Below, piece after piece: positions 10,416-19,396 of a stretch of DNA of 64,000 bases. The number at the start of each line of letters is the position of its first letter. Positions within the stretch are counted from its first letter, which is position 1. Location of the stretch: contig NZ_JAPSKV010000004.1 in assembly GCF_031181385.1 (NCBI RefSeq), positions 124,001 to 188,000 of the forward strand, given 5' to 3'. This DNA is from Fredinandcohnia onubensis (GTDB lineage: Bacteria; Bacillota; Bacilli; Bacillales; Bacillaceae_L). The position numbers and the translations under genes were made by a program. The notes beneath the pieces are model-generated. The model did not search any database. It saw only the letters and a program-made list of their open reading frames with translations, and was not told where the DNA came from.

Positions 10416-12176
10416 ATGAGAAAAACAAAAATAGTTTGTACGATAGGACCTGCTAGTGAAAGTATTGAAAAACTTGTTGCTTTAGCAAACGCAGGAATGA
10501 ATGTAGCTAGACTTAATTTTTCGCATGGTGACTTTGAGGAGCATGGTGCACGTATTAAAAACATTCGTGAGGCTGCTAAAATCACTGGCAAAAACATTGC
10601 GATCCTACTAGATACTAAAGGACCGGAAATTCGCACAAATACAATGGAAAATGGTGCTATTGAATTAGTTGAAGGTTCAACTGTCACTCTTTCAATGGAA
10701 GAAGTCATTGGTACACCGGAAAAATTCTCGATTACATATCCGGGTTTAATTGAAGATGTTCATCCAGGCTCCAGAATTTTATTAGATGATGGATTAATCG
10801 GATTAGAAGTACTAGAAATTAATCATCAAAAGCGTGAAATCCTAACAAAAGTATTAAATAGTGGAACATTAAAAAATAAAAAAGGTGTTAACGTACCTGG
10901 GGTTCGAGTGAATTTACCTGGAATCACTGAAAAAGATGCAAAAGATATCGTATTCGGTATCCAACAAGATGTCGATTATATTGCAGCTTCCTTCGTTCGT
11001 CGTGCTTCAGATGTACTTGAAATCAGAGAATTGCTCGAAGAAAATAATGGGGAAACTATTCAAATTATCCCTAAAATTGAAAACCAAGAGGGTGTAGATA
11101 ACATCGATGAGATACTTGAAGTATCTGATGGATTAATGGTTGCTCGTGGTGACTTAGGTGTTGAAATTCCTGCTGAAGAAGTACCACTAGTGCAAAAAGA
11201 TCTAATTAAGAAATGTAATGCCCTTGGAAAACCTGTTATTACTGCGACACAAATGTTAGACTCAATGCAACGAAATCCTAGACCAACTCGTGCGGAAGCA
11301 AGTGACGTTGCGAACGCTATTTTTGATGGTACAGATGCGATTATGCTTTCAGGTGAAACTGCTGCTGGTACATACCCAGTTGAGGCCGTACAAACAATGC
11401 ATAATATTGCGTCTCGTGCAGAAAGTGCTTTAGTACATCGTGAAATCTTATCTCAACGCAGTAAAATCTCAGGTATCACAATTACGGATGCAATTGGACA
11501 ATCAGTTGCCCATACTGCACTTAATTTAGATGTATCTGCAATCGTGACACCTACAGAAAGTGGTCATACTGCAAGAATGATTTCAAAATATCGTCCTAAG
11601 GCGCCAATCATTGCCGTTACTGCGAACGAGTCCACAACTAGAAAGCTTTCTCTTGTTTGGGGTGTGTACCCACAAACAGGTAATGTAGCTAAATCAACAG
11701 ATGAAATGCTTGACAACTCAGTTGAAGTTGCATTAAATACTGGAATTATCAAACCAGGCGATTTAGTTGTGATTACTGCAGGTGTTCCAGTTGGCGAGTG
11801 CGGAACTACAAACATTATGAAGATTCATGTTGTTGGTAATACCCTTGCAAATGGACAAGGTATTGGGAGAAAATCGGCTTTTGGTAAAGTAGTTGTAGCA
11901 AACACTACTGAGGAAGCAGAAGCAAAAATGTATGACGGTGCAATTCTAGTAACAACTGCTACTGATCGTGATATGGTAAAATACGTGGAGCAGGCATCTG
12001 CTTTAATCACGGAAGAAGGCGGTCTTACTAGCCATGCAGCTGTAGTAGGATTAAGTATCGGAATTCCTGTGATTGTTGGTGTAGAAAATGCAACAACACT
12101 TTTAAAAGATGGACAAGATATTACTGTTGATTCATCTCGTGGAGTGATATACGAAGGACATGCAAATGTTCTATAA
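10416..12176 (+). CDS. pyk: Pyruvate kinase with C-terminal PEP-utilizer domain
   Basis: A 586-residue pyruvate kinase (585 in B. subtilis). The barrel has [10 protein letters not shown], the active-site segment [17 protein letters not shown] and [19 protein letters not shown]. Beyond the normal C domain there is an extra swivelling phosphohistidine-like domain (about residues 480-586) with [17 protein letters not shown] and the conserved histidine near residue 540, typical of Bacillus and Geobacillus enzymes. GAGGAGG precedes the ATG. It ends the pfkA-pyk operon at a strong terminator. Confidence 0.98.
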   Translation: MRKTKIVCTIGPASESIEKLVALANAGMNVARLNFSHGDFEEHGARIKNIREAAKITGKNIAILLDTKGPEIRTNTMENGAIELVEGSTVTLSMEEVIGTPEKFSITYPGLIEDVHPGSRILLDDGLIGLEVLEINHQKREILTKVLNSGTLKNKKGVNVPGVRVNLPGITEKDAKDIVFGIQQDVDYIAASFVRRASDVLEIRELLEENNGETIQIIPKIENQEGVDNIDEILEVSDGLMVARGDLGVEIPAEEVPLVQKDLIKKCNALGKPVITATQMLDSMQRNPRPTRAEASDVANAIFDGTDAIMLSGETAAGTYPVEAVQTMHNIASRAESALVHREILSQRSKISGITITDAIGQSVAHTALNLDVSAIVTPTESGHTARMISKYRPKAPIIAVTANESTTRKLSLVWGVYPQTGNVAKSTDEMLDNSVEVALNTGIIKPGDLVVITAGVPVGECGTTNIMKIHVVGNTLANGQGIGRKSAFGKVVVANTTEEAEAKMYDGAILVTTATDRDMVKYVEQASALITEEGGLTSHAAVVGLSIGIPVIVGVENATTLLKDGQDITVDSSRGVIYEGHANVL

Positions 12177-12204
12177 AAGGGAGAAGGGAAACCTTCTCTT
12201 TTTT
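12176..12204 (+). terminator. Intrinsic terminator of pfkA-pyk
   Basis: GAGAAGG (12181-12187), a GAAA tetraloop and CCTTCTC (12192-12198), extended by G-U and A-T pairs, then a T run. Confidence 0.9.
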
Positions 12205-12207
12205 GAT

Positions 12208-12327
12208 GTCTAGCTCCTGCGCCTAGCCCCTCGAGGTCACAAGTCAATCCACCAGAAAGGTCAAAGAGCAACCTTTCAGTTGGCTCGCCTTGTGCTTGTC
12301 GGGGCTGGACAAGGCGCATGCGCTTTT
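12208..12327. repeat. Dispersed palindromic repeat, family A, copy 1
   Basis: A 120-bp imperfect palindrome with nested arms: GCGCC/GGCGC, AGCCCC/GGGGCT, and CGAGGTCACAAG against CTTGTGCTTGTCG. A second copy lies at 34934-35051 with the same blocks in the same order (TCTAGCTCC, CTCGAGGTCAyAAG, CTTrTGCTTGTCG, TGCGCTTTT). It has no ORF and follows the pyk terminator. Elements like this are scattered in many Bacillaceae genomes. Confidence 0.8.
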
Positions 12328-12399
12328 CTTAATTTTTACTACTCATTTTTGGACTAGAAACGTATAATATAAGAAAAGCCTTCATCTAAGGAGGACAAT

Positions 12400-12792
12400 A
12401 TGAGATTTTTACTAGCATTAATTATTATTGTACCAGCATTAGAAATTAGTGTCCTTATTTTCTCTGGGAAGACGCTTGGAATTCCAATTACTTTACTGTT
12501 AATTATTCTTACTGGTGTAATTGGGGCTTGGTTAGCGAAAAAACAAGGGCTCGATACACTTCACCGCGCTCAACAACAAATGAATTATGGACAGGTCCCT
12601 GGCGAAGCCATTATGGATGGAATTTGCATTCTGATTGGTGCGGTATTGCTTTTAAGCCCTGGTTATATTACAGACCTAACTGGTTTTTTCTTACTCATTC
12701 CTGCAACTAGGAACCTGATTAAACCGATTATTGCCAACTGGATTAGACGAAGAATGGAGCGAGGAAATGTTACAGTTATTCGTCGTTGGTAA
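12400..12792 (+). CDS. fxsA: FxsA-family membrane protein
   Basis: A 130-residue membrane protein with hydrophobic stretches at about residues 3-18, 29-45 and 73-103, and a basic C-terminal tail ending WIRRRMERGNVTVIRRW. This is the FxsA/YtzA family, named for suppression of F exclusion of phage T7 in E. coli; its role in Bacillus is unknown. CTAAGGAGG lies just before the ATG. It follows pyk in many Bacillus genomes. A strong bidirectional terminator separates it from the convergent ytvI. Confidence 0.88.
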   Translation: MRFLLALIIIVPALEISVLIFSGKTLGIPITLLLIILTGVIGAWLAKKQGLDTLHRAQQQMNYGQVPGEAIMDGICILIGAVLLLSPGYITDLTGFFLLIPATRNLIKPIIANWIRRRMERGNVTVIRRW

Positions 12793-12795
12793 AAA

Positions 12796-12828
12796 AAGAA
12801 AGCCATTGCGGTCGCAATGGCTTTCTTT
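12796..12828. terminator. Bidirectional terminator between fxsA and ytvI
   Basis: AAGAAAGCCATTGCG (12796-12810) and CGCAATGGCTTTCTT (12813-12827) form a 15-bp perfect stem with a 2-base loop. The A and T runs allow use from both sides. Confidence 0.9.
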
Positions 12829-13942
12829 ATGTTTCTTTTCCACTAATAAATCCCCATACATCCCGAAATACACCTGTTGTATATAGAGTTCTAATAATTA
12901 CTAACGTAACAGGTCCAATAATTAACCCAACGAATCCAAATAATTGGAAGCCGACGAAAAGTGATATCAACGTTGCCAATGGATCTAATCCTATACTCGA
13001 AGAGATTATCTTGGGCTCCATGACTTGGCGTTGTACAATGACAACAAGGTATAGTATACCAAGTCCTATTGCAAATGCTAGATTCCCACTAAAAGCCGAA
13101 TAAATGATCCATGGTACGAACACAAGTCCTGTTCCCAAATATGGAAGTAAATCAACGAGCCCAATTAATAACGCAATTGTGATTGCATAATCGACTCGTA
13201 AAATTAACAGTCCAACTAAAACTATCCCCGCTGTGATTGAAATCAGTGTTGCTTGAGCTTTAACAAATCCAAATAATGCTTTTTTCAATTCCACAAATAC
13301 GGACTTTCCACTTGTTCGAGCTTTTATTGGAATAAATCTTCGTCCCATAATAACAAATTTATTCCAGTCTTTGCTAATAAAAAATGTGGCTAACAGCGAG
13401 AATACAATCACTGTCGCTGCATTTGGTAGCCAGCCCAGAAACTTTGGAATATTTTCTAAAAACGCTTTAACAAATTCCCCAACATTTGTCGCAATAGTTG
13501 TACCAACATTGCTGACATTATCCATAATCGTTTGCTGTTGGCCTTGGTCCAAATTATCAAACATACTCGTTATTCTCTCATATAGAGGAATAATCTGGCC
13601 AACTATTAAATTTTCCAAATATACAACTAGGTTTTGAAAATGTTGTGGCACTTCTTTTGCTAAATAGTTTGCACCTGAGATAATCTCAGCTATTAATAAT
13701 GTTAGTAAACCTGTTAACACGCCAAATACAAGCAAAATCCCTATAAATACCGATAACCCACGTGGTAACCTGACTTTACGCTCCAAAAAATTCACGAGTG
13801 GATTAATAAGGAATGCTATCAATAAAGCAAAAATAAACGGATATGTAAGTCTAAAAAGAAAATAAAACAAGATGAAACCTATGACGATTAATGCAATAAC
13901 CAATAAAAACCGAAGAAAACCATACACATAGTTAATGTTCAA
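12827..13942 (-). CDS. ytvI: Sporulation integral membrane protein YtvI (AI-2E transporter family)
   Basis: A 371-residue polytopic protein with the AI-2E/PerM pattern: paired helices at the N-terminus (about 8-65), a helix near 175-190 before a soluble loop, and four to five helices in the C-terminal half, including the GLVDLLPYLGTGLVFVPW motif. In Bacillus this member next to fxsA and citZ is YtvI, linked to sporulation; its substrate is unknown. The start is TTG with GGGAGG 7-8 bases upstream. It is transcribed opposite to its neighbours. Confidence 0.88.
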   Translation of the reverse strand: MNINYVYGFLRFLLVIALIVIGFILFYFLFRLTYPFIFALLIAFLINPLVNFLERKVRLPRGLSVFIGILLVFGVLTGLLTLLIAEIISGANYLAKEVPQHFQNLVVYLENLIVGQIIPLYERITSMFDNLDQGQQQTIMDNVSNVGTTIATNVGEFVKAFLENIPKFLGWLPNAATVIVFSLLATFFISKDWNKFVIMGRRFIPIKARTSGKSVFVELKKALFGFVKAQATLISITAGIVLVGLLILRVDYAITIALLIGLVDLLPYLGTGLVFVPWIIYSAFSGNLAFAIGLGILYLVVIVQRQVMEPKIISSSIGLDPLATLISLFVGFQLFGFVGLIIGPVTLVIIRTLYTTGVFRDVWGFISGKET

Positions 13943-14331
13943 ACTTTTTCCTCCCTAGGAATTTCTTGCATATTTTTATTTTACAATCTCTTTGATTACT
14001 TTAAAAGTATTACGAAGAAATGAAATATAAAGTTTCCAATTATGGAGAAAAAGTTTTATTTATGTTATCATACGTTATGAGCAAGTGAATAAATTAAAGA
14101 GAAAAATACAAAATATGCCATATTTAATTGGTTTTAAGTCTAGTAAACAGCTCTGTTAACTAGAAATATGAAAACCTATTTGTAAAAATGTTTTTCTGTA
14201 ATAATAATTTATTAGGGGAAATTTGTCTCTTTTGATTCACAAAAGTCTGATTATTTATTATAATAGAGTCAGGGTTATTTATTCCCTACATATTTATTTA
14301 TTCGCTTTCACTTGCATAAACAACTTTTATT

Positions 14332-14359
14332 GTCACAATATTATTCTGATATTTGTGAC
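14332..14359. repeat. Inverted repeat in the citZ upstream region
   Basis: GTCACAA (14332-14338) and TTGTGAC (14353-14359) form a 28-bp dyad. The 573-bp gap between ytvI and citZ is otherwise AT-rich without a credible gene; the short ORF at 14223-14414 has no ribosome binding site. The dyad may bind a regulator of the citrate branch; CcpC is the known one in B. subtilis but its ATAA/TTAT boxes are not clearly matched here. Confidence 0.45.
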
Positions 14360-14379
14360 CATGAGCGTTTTTTCAAAAA

Positions 14380-14393
14380 TGAAAGCATTTACT
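14380..14393 (+). promoter_or_regulatory. Putative CcpA cre site upstream of citZ
   Basis: TGAAAGCATTTACT matches 12 of 14 positions of the cre consensus TGAAArCGyTTwCA. citZ is under CcpA catabolite repression in B. subtilis, which supports the call. Confidence 0.55.
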
Positions 14394-14448
14394 TCACTAG
14401 ATTACAATGTTTAAAGCATAAATAACGATGTGATAATGTGTTTTGTTT

Positions 14449-14490
14449 TTGAGCGTGCGCTCAATTTACCTCTAAAAAAATGAGGTAGGG
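14449..14490 (+). other. citZ leader palindrome and hairpin
   Basis: TTGAGCG and CGCTCAA flank a TG dinucleotide near 14449-14464, and ACCTC/GAGGT (about 14468-14487) can form a second hairpin just before the citZ ribosome binding site. B. subtilis citZ mRNA is bound by aconitase in its leader; whether these folds serve that purpose is unknown. Confidence 0.35.
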
Positions 14491-14515
14491 GAATATGAAA
14501 AAAGGAGAGGGTCAT

Positions 14516-15634
14516 ATGACAGCAACAAAGGGGCTTGAAGGAATTGTAGCTACAACATCTTCTGTCAGTTCAATTATTGATGACACGTTAACGTATGCAG
14601 GATTCAATATTGACGATTTAGCGGAAAATGCTAGTTTTGAAGAAGTTATCTACCTATTATGGCATCGCAAACTTCCAAATAAAGAGGAGTTAGCTGAATT
14701 AAAACAGCAACTTGCTGATAATGCAAGTTTACCTCAAGAATTATTAAATCATTTCAAAACTTACCCAATTGACAAGGTTCATCCAATGGGGGCACTTCGC
14801 TCAGCTGTTTCACTATTAGGATTATACGATGATGAAGCAGATGTAATGGATCCAGAAGCTAATTATCAAAAGGCAATCCGCCTACAAGCAAACTTACCTA
14901 CAATTGTTACCGCTTTTTCTCGTGTTCGTAAAGGACTAGAGCCAGTTGCTCCTCGCACTGATCTTAGCTTCGCAGCAAACTTCTTATATATGCTTAGCGG
15001 ACAAGAACCTAGCGAAATTGCAGAAGAAGCATTCAATAAAGCGTTAGTACTTCATGCTGACCATGAACTCAATGCATCTACATTTACAGCACGTGTTTGT
15101 GTTGCAACTCTATCTGATGTTTATTCAGGTATTACAGCTGCAATTGGAGCTTTAAAGGGCCCACTTCACGGTGGAGCTAATGAAGCTGTTATGAAAATGC
15201 TTACTGAAATTGGTGAAGTTGAAAACGTTGAGTATTATATAAATACTAAATTAGCTAATAAAGAAAAAATCATGGGGTTTGGTCATAGAGTTTACCGTAA
15301 AGGTGACCCGCGTGCAAAACACTTAAAGGCAATGTCTCAAAAGTTAACAGCGATTACTGGCGAACCAAAATGGTATGAGATGTCAACCAAAATTGAAGAA
15401 ATTGTTACGAGTGCAAAACCATTACCACCAAATGTTGACTTCTATTCAGCATCTGTATACCATAGCTTAGGTATTGATCATGATTTATTTACCCCAATCT
15501 TTGCAGTAAGCCGTGTTTCTGGATGGTTAGCTCATATTCTAGAGCAATATGATAACAACCGTTTAATCCGTCCACGTGCTGAATATACTGGTCCAGGAAT
15601 GCAGACATACGTGCCGATGGAACAAAGAGGTTAA
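14516..15634 (+). CDS. citZ: Citrate synthase II
   Basis: A 372-residue citrate synthase condensing oxaloacetate and acetyl-CoA. Catalytic regions are visible: GPLHGGANEAV (histidine), MGFGHRVYRKGDPRAK (histidine and arginine) and PNVDFYSASVY (aspartate). The ORF extends to an ATG at 14495, but the ATG at 14516 is preferred: GGAGAGGG precedes it and the protein then starts MTATKGLEGI. It heads citZ-icd-mdh, the TCA block of Bacillus. Upstream dyads and a cre-like site suggest catabolite control. Confidence 0.97.
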   Translation: MTATKGLEGIVATTSSVSSIIDDTLTYAGFNIDDLAENASFEEVIYLLWHRKLPNKEELAELKQQLADNASLPQELLNHFKTYPIDKVHPMGALRSAVSLLGLYDDEADVMDPEANYQKAIRLQANLPTIVTAFSRVRKGLEPVAPRTDLSFAANFLYMLSGQEPSEIAEEAFNKALVLHADHELNASTFTARVCVATLSDVYSGITAAIGALKGPLHGGANEAVMKMLTEIGEVENVEYYINTKLANKEKIMGFGHRVYRKGDPRAKHLKAMSQKLTAITGEPKWYEMSTKIEEIVTSAKPLPPNVDFYSASVYHSLGIDHDLFTPIFAVSRVSGWLAHILEQYDNNRLIRPRAEYTGPGMQTYVPMEQRG

Positions 15635-15662
15635 TAAATCAAACAATATATATTAATAGGAT

Positions 15663-15699
15663 GAAGTATTTCAGGAAAATTTTTTTCTTGAAATACTTC
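15663..15699 (+). other. Long perfect hairpin between citZ and icd
   Basis: Bases 15663-15679 pair with 15683-15699 across a 3-base loop: a 17-bp stem (GAAGTATTTCA against TGAAATACTTC plus an inner GGAAAA/TTTTCT part with one G-U). No T run follows, so it is not an ordinary terminator. It probably sets mRNA ends or stability between citZ and icd-mdh. Confidence 0.7.
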
Positions 15700-15724
15700 T
15701 TAAGAACTTTAGGAGGTAATACTA

Positions 15725-16993
15725 GTGGCAGGAGAAAAAATTACAGTATCAAATGGTGTACTAAACGTACCAAACAATCCAATTATTCCTTTTATTGAAG
15801 GTGATGGAACTGGTCCAGATATTTGGGCAGCAGCGTCACGCGTATTAGAAGCAGCTGTTGAAAAAGCATACAACGGTGAAAAATCAATTGTTTGGAAAGA
15901 AGTATTAGCAGGGGAAAAAGCTTTTAACCAAACTGGTGAATGGTTACCAGAAGAAACATTAGATGTTATTCGAGAGTACATAATTGCGATCAAAGGACCT
16001 CTTACTACACCAGTTGGTGGCGGTATTCGTTCATTAAACGTTGCATTACGTCAAGAACTAGATCTATTCACTTGTCTTCGCCCAGTACGTTATTTTACAG
16101 GTGTACCTTCACCAGTTAAGCGTCCAGAAGATACAGATATGGTTATCTTCCGTGAAAACACAGAAGATATTTACGCTGGTATCGAATATGCACAAGGTTC
16201 TGAAGGAGTTCAAAAGCTTATTAACTTCCTACAAAATGAACTAGGTGTAAATAAAATCCGCTTCCCAGAAACATCTGGTCTTGGTATCAAGCCAGTTTCT
16301 GAAGAAGGAACAAAGCGTCTAGTACGTGCTGCTATCAACTACGCTATTGAACAAGGCCGTAAATCTGTAACACTTGTTCATAAAGGTAATATCATGAAGT
16401 TTACAGAAGGAGCTTTCAAAAACTGGGGTTATGAGCTTGCTGAACAAGAGTTTGGCGATAAAGTATTCACTTGGGCTCAATATGACCGCATCGTTGAAGA
16501 GGAAGGTAAGGATGCTGCGAATAAAGCACAAGCTGATGCTGAAGCTGCAGGTAAGATTATTGTGAAAGATTCAATCGCTGATATCTTCTTACAACAAATC
16601 TTAACTCGTCCGCGTGAGTTCGACGTTGTTGCTACAATGAACTTAAATGGTGACTACATTTCTGATGCTCTAGCTGCACAAGTTGGTGGTATCGGAATCG
16701 CACCTGGAGCAAATATTAACTATGAAACTGGCCATGCAATTTTCGAAGCTACACACGGAACTGCACCTAAATATGCTGGTTTAGATAAAGTTAACCCTTC
16801 TTCTGTACTATTATCAGGTGTATTAATGCTTGAACACCTTGGTTGGAATGAAGCAGCAACTCTAATTATGAATTCAATGGAAAGAACAATTGAATCTAAG
16901 GTTGTAACATATGACTTCGCTCGTCTAATGGAAGGCGCTACAGAAGTAAAATGTTCTGAGTTTGCTAATGAACTAATCAAAAACTTAGGCTAA
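15725..16993 (+). CDS. icd: Isocitrate dehydrogenase (NADP)
   Basis: A 422-residue dehydrogenase oxidatively decarboxylating isocitrate to 2-oxoglutarate with NADPH. Visible are [14 protein letters not shown], the substrate serine loop [32 protein letters not shown], the metal-binding [18 protein letters not shown] and [11 protein letters not shown] for NADP. The start is GTG with TTTAGGAGGT upstream. It follows citZ by 90 bases across a long hairpin, then mdh. Confidence 0.98.
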   Translation: MAGEKITVSNGVLNVPNNPIIPFIEGDGTGPDIWAAASRVLEAAVEKAYNGEKSIVWKEVLAGEKAFNQTGEWLPEETLDVIREYIIAIKGPLTTPVGGGIRSLNVALRQELDLFTCLRPVRYFTGVPSPVKRPEDTDMVIFRENTEDIYAGIEYAQGSEGVQKLINFLQNELGVNKIRFPETSGLGIKPVSEEGTKRLVRAAINYAIEQGRKSVTLVHKGNIMKFTEGAFKNWGYELAEQEFGDKVFTWAQYDRIVEEEGKDAANKAQADAEAAGKIIVKDSIADIFLQQILTRPREFDVVATMNLNGDYISDALAAQVGGIGIAPGANINYETGHAIFEATHGTAPKYAGLDKVNPSSVLLSGVLMLEHLGWNEAATLIMNSMERTIESKVVTYDFARLMEGATEVKCSEFANELIKNLG

Positions 16994-17002
16994 TCATAGA
17001 AC

Positions 17003-17032
17003 AAGTAACTACCCTAATAGGGTAGTTACTTT
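17003..17032 (+). other. Hairpin between icd and mdh
   Basis: AAGTAACTACCCT (17003-17015) pairs with AGGGTAGTTACTT (17019-17031): a 13-bp stem with a 3-base loop, followed by TTCAT. The T run is too short for a strong terminator; partial termination or mRNA processing is likely. Confidence 0.6.
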
Positions 17033-17057
17033 CATATGTGAATAGGGAGGATATAAA

Positions 17058-17999
17058 ATGAGTCAATTCAAACGAAAAAAAGTCTCTGTAATTGGTAGTG
17101 GTTTTACGGGTGCAACAACCGCTTTCTTACTTGCGCAAAAGGAATTAGGAGATGTCGTTTTAGTTGATATCCCACAAATGGAAAATCCAACAAAAGGGAA
17201 AGCTCTCGATATGTTGGAAGCCAGTCCTGTCCAAGGGTTTGATGCAAATATTACTGGAACTTCAAATTACGAGGATACAGCAGATTCAGATATCGTTGTG
17301 ATTACAGCAGGAATTGCCCGGAAACCTGGTATGAGCCGTGATGATCTAGTTCAAACAAACCAAAAAATCATGAAAAGTGTCGCTCAGGAAATTGCAAAAC
17401 ATTCTCCAAATAGCTATATCATTGTCTTAACAAACCCAGTCGACGCTATGACTTATACTGTGTTTAAGGAATCAGGATTTCCAAAAAATCGTGTCATTGG
17501 GCAATCAGGCGTACTTGACACTGCACGATTCCGTACATTTATTGCCCAAGAACTAAATTTATCGGTGAAAGATATCACTGGTTTTGTCCTTGGTGGTCAT
17601 GGTGACGACATGGTTCCACTTGTTCGTTACTCCTATGCTGGAGGAATCCCACTAGAAACTTTAATTTCAAAAGATCGTTTAGATGCTATCGTTGAACGTA
17701 CACGTAAAGGTGGCGGTGAAATTGTCAATCTCCTTGGAAACGGCAGCGCTTATTATGCACCGGCGGCTTCCTTGGTGGAAATGGTAGAAGCCATCTTAAA
17801 AGACCAACGACGTGTCCTTCCAGCCATTGCATATCTAGAAGGTGAATATGGGTTCAGCGGAATTTACCTAGGGGTCCCTACCATTTTAGGTGCAAATGGC
17901 ATTGAGAAAATCATTGAGCTAGAGCTTACAGAACAAGAAAAAGCAGAACTTGCTAAATCTGCTGATTCTGTTAAAAATGTAATGAATATCTTAGTGTAA
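17058..17999 (+). CDS. mdh: Malate dehydrogenase
   Basis: A 313-residue LDH-like malate dehydrogenase. The Rossmann motif [14 protein letters not shown] is followed by the acidic VDIPQ strand end that selects [16 protein letters not shown] supplies the substrate arginine loop, [13 protein letters not shown] the second arginine, and [10 protein letters not shown] the catalytic histidine. AGGGAGG precedes the ATG. It closes the TCA block before a strong terminator. Confidence 0.98.
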   Translation: MSQFKRKKVSVIGSGFTGATTAFLLAQKELGDVVLVDIPQMENPTKGKALDMLEASPVQGFDANITGTSNYEDTADSDIVVITAGIARKPGMSRDDLVQTNQKIMKSVAQEIAKHSPNSYIIVLTNPVDAMTYTVFKESGFPKNRVIGQSGVLDTARFRTFIAQELNLSVKDITGFVLGGHGDDMVPLVRYSYAGGIPLETLISKDRLDAIVERTRKGGGEIVNLLGNGSAYYAPAASLVEMVEAILKDQRRVLPAIAYLEGEYGFSGIYLGVPTILGANGIEKIIELELTEQEKAELAKSADSVKNVMNILV

Positions 18000-18012
18000 T
18001 TAATAAGTTAAC

Positions 18013-18044
18013 GAAAAAATTCGGGGTTACCCCCGAATTTTTTG
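18013..18044 (+). terminator. Intrinsic terminator of mdh
   Basis: AAAAAATTCGGGG, a TTA loop with C, and CCCCGAATTTTTT give a perfect stem with a T run. Confidence 0.92.
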
Positions 18045-18085
18045 TACATAATCTGTTTTAATTCTATGGAGGTGCAACCTTTTTC

Positions 18086-18562
18086 ATGCTATTAGGGAAA
18101 AAGCGAAAACTAGGTAGAAAGATTGAAGAAATGACGGTTGGTGAAAAACTATCTTTGACTGAAAAAATAGAAGATAAAGATCTGCTTTTATACTTAGGTT
18201 TGACGAATGATGCGAATCCACTTTATATTCAACATGATTATGCATCCCAAACTCCATTTAAGAAACCTATTGTTCCCACTGTAATGCTTACTGGAATTAT
18301 CACAGCGGCGATTTCGAAGTATTTACCAGGGCCTGGAAGTCATATTCTCAAGCAGGAAATTGAATTTTTCCAGCCACTTTATCACTATGCGACTATTCAA
18401 TTTCTATTTGAGGTATCCAAGATTAATCTTCACGACCATACTGTTGAAATATCAGTAACTGCATTTGATGAGGATGAATCATTAGCAATCGAAGGAAGAC
18501 TTTTAGTCTGTCCTCCACACCGAATTACGCCAATGGAAGGAGAAATATTGGAGAACTTTTAG
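18086..18562 (+). CDS. MaoC-like hot-dog fold dehydratase
   Basis: A 158-residue protein with a single hot-dog domain. TNDANPLYIQHDYA carries the Asp and His of the hydratase motif seen in (R)-specific enoyl-CoA hydratases, and PIVPTVMLTGIITAAIS matches the following helix. A reaction on a 2-enoyl thioester is likely, but substrate and pathway are unknown. Between mdh and phoP a gene like this occurs in several Bacillaceae though not in B. subtilis. GGAGGTG precedes the ATG. A terminator overlaps its stop codon, so it is transcribed separately from phoPR. Confidence 0.82.
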   Translation: MLLGKKRKLGRKIEEMTVGEKLSLTEKIEDKDLLLYLGLTNDANPLYIQHDYASQTPFKKPIVPTVMLTGIITAAISKYLPGPGSHILKQEIEFFQPLYHYATIQFLFEVSKINLHDHTVEISVTAFDEDESLAIEGRLLVCPPHRITPMEGEILENF

Positions 18563-18586
18563 AGAGCTTAGCCTCTCTTTTTTTGT
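18560..18586 (+). terminator. Intrinsic terminator of the MaoC-like gene
   Basis: AGAGAG (18561-18566) pairs with CTCTCT (18573-18578), followed by seven further T residues. It begins within the stop codon. Confidence 0.75.
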
Positions 18587-18679
18587 ATTTTCATGGTAAG
18601 TCCCGAAATGTTAATCTATAATAATCTTATATAGAGATAGAAAAATGATGGGGTTTAACTTTTTTGATGGAGGAAAACA

Positions 18680-19396
18680 ATGAAGAATAAAGTATTGGTT
18701 GTGGAAGATGAACAGTCAATCATTACATTACTTCAGTATAACCTACAACAGGCAGGCTACGAGGTTATAACTGCAATGGACGGAGAAGAAGGATTAGAGA
18801 AAGCCTTAGCAGAAAAACCACAAATTATCGTCCTTGACTTAATGTTGCCAAAGTTAGATGGGATCGAAGTATGCAAGCAGCTTCGTGTAAATAAAGTAGA
18901 TATCCCAATTTTAATGCTAACCGCGAAGGATGACGAATTTGATAAGGTATTAGGTTTAGAGCTTGGTGCAGATGACTACATGACAAAACCATTTAGCCCG
19001 AGAGAGGTTGTGGCACGTGTCAAAGCAATACTAAGAAGAACAAGTAAAAATATTGTCAACTCAGAAGATGATACATCAGCTCCTCAGATCACAATAGGCC
19101 CACTACGTATTTTACCAGAAAATTTTGAGGCCTATTTTAACGAGGAAGCACTCGATTTAACACCTAAGGAATTTGAACTTCTTGCCTATTTGGCAAAGAA
19201 TAAGGGGCGAGTATTAACACGAGACCAACTCCTTAGTGCGGTTTGGAATTATGACTTTGCTGGTGACACAAGAATTGTGGATGTGCATATAAGTCATTTG
19301 CGTGAAAAAATTGAAAAAGAATCAAAAAAGCCAAATATTATTAAAACAGTTAGGGGATTAGGCTATAAGCTCGAGGAGCCTAAAATCTATGAATAA
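18680..19396 (+). CDS. phoP: Two-component response regulator PhoP
   Basis: A 238-residue OmpR/PhoB-family regulator. The receiver domain (1-118) has the acidic pair E9 D10, the phospho-acceptor D53 in VLDLMLPKLDG and K103 in MTKPFSPREV. The winged-helix effector (about 135-233) has the LTPKEFELLAYLAKNKG and IVDVHISHLREKIE segments. With PhoR it controls the phosphate-starvation response. GATGGAGG precedes the ATG. It overlaps phoR by 8 bases. The mdh-phoP-phoR-polA context is the standard Bacillus one. Confidence 0.96.
   Translation: MKNKVLVVEDEQSIITLLQYNLQQAGYEVITAMDGEEGLEKALAEKPQIIVLDLMLPKLDGIEVCKQLRVNKVDIPILMLTAKDDEFDKVLGLELGADDYMTKPFSPREVVARVKAILRRTSKNIVNSEDDTSAPQITIGPLRILPENFEAYFNEEALDLTPKEFELLAYLAKNKGRVLTRDQLLSAVWNYDFAGDTRIVDVHISHLREKIEKESKKPNIIKTVRGLGYKLEEPKIYE

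Noticed and set aside
12825-13103. Plus-strand ORFs opposite ytvI
   Set aside because: Antisense shadows of a conserved membrane protein; begin in the shared terminator.
14223-14414. 63-aa ORF upstream of citZ
   Set aside because: No ribosome binding site and it spans the dyads and cre-like site of the citZ control region.
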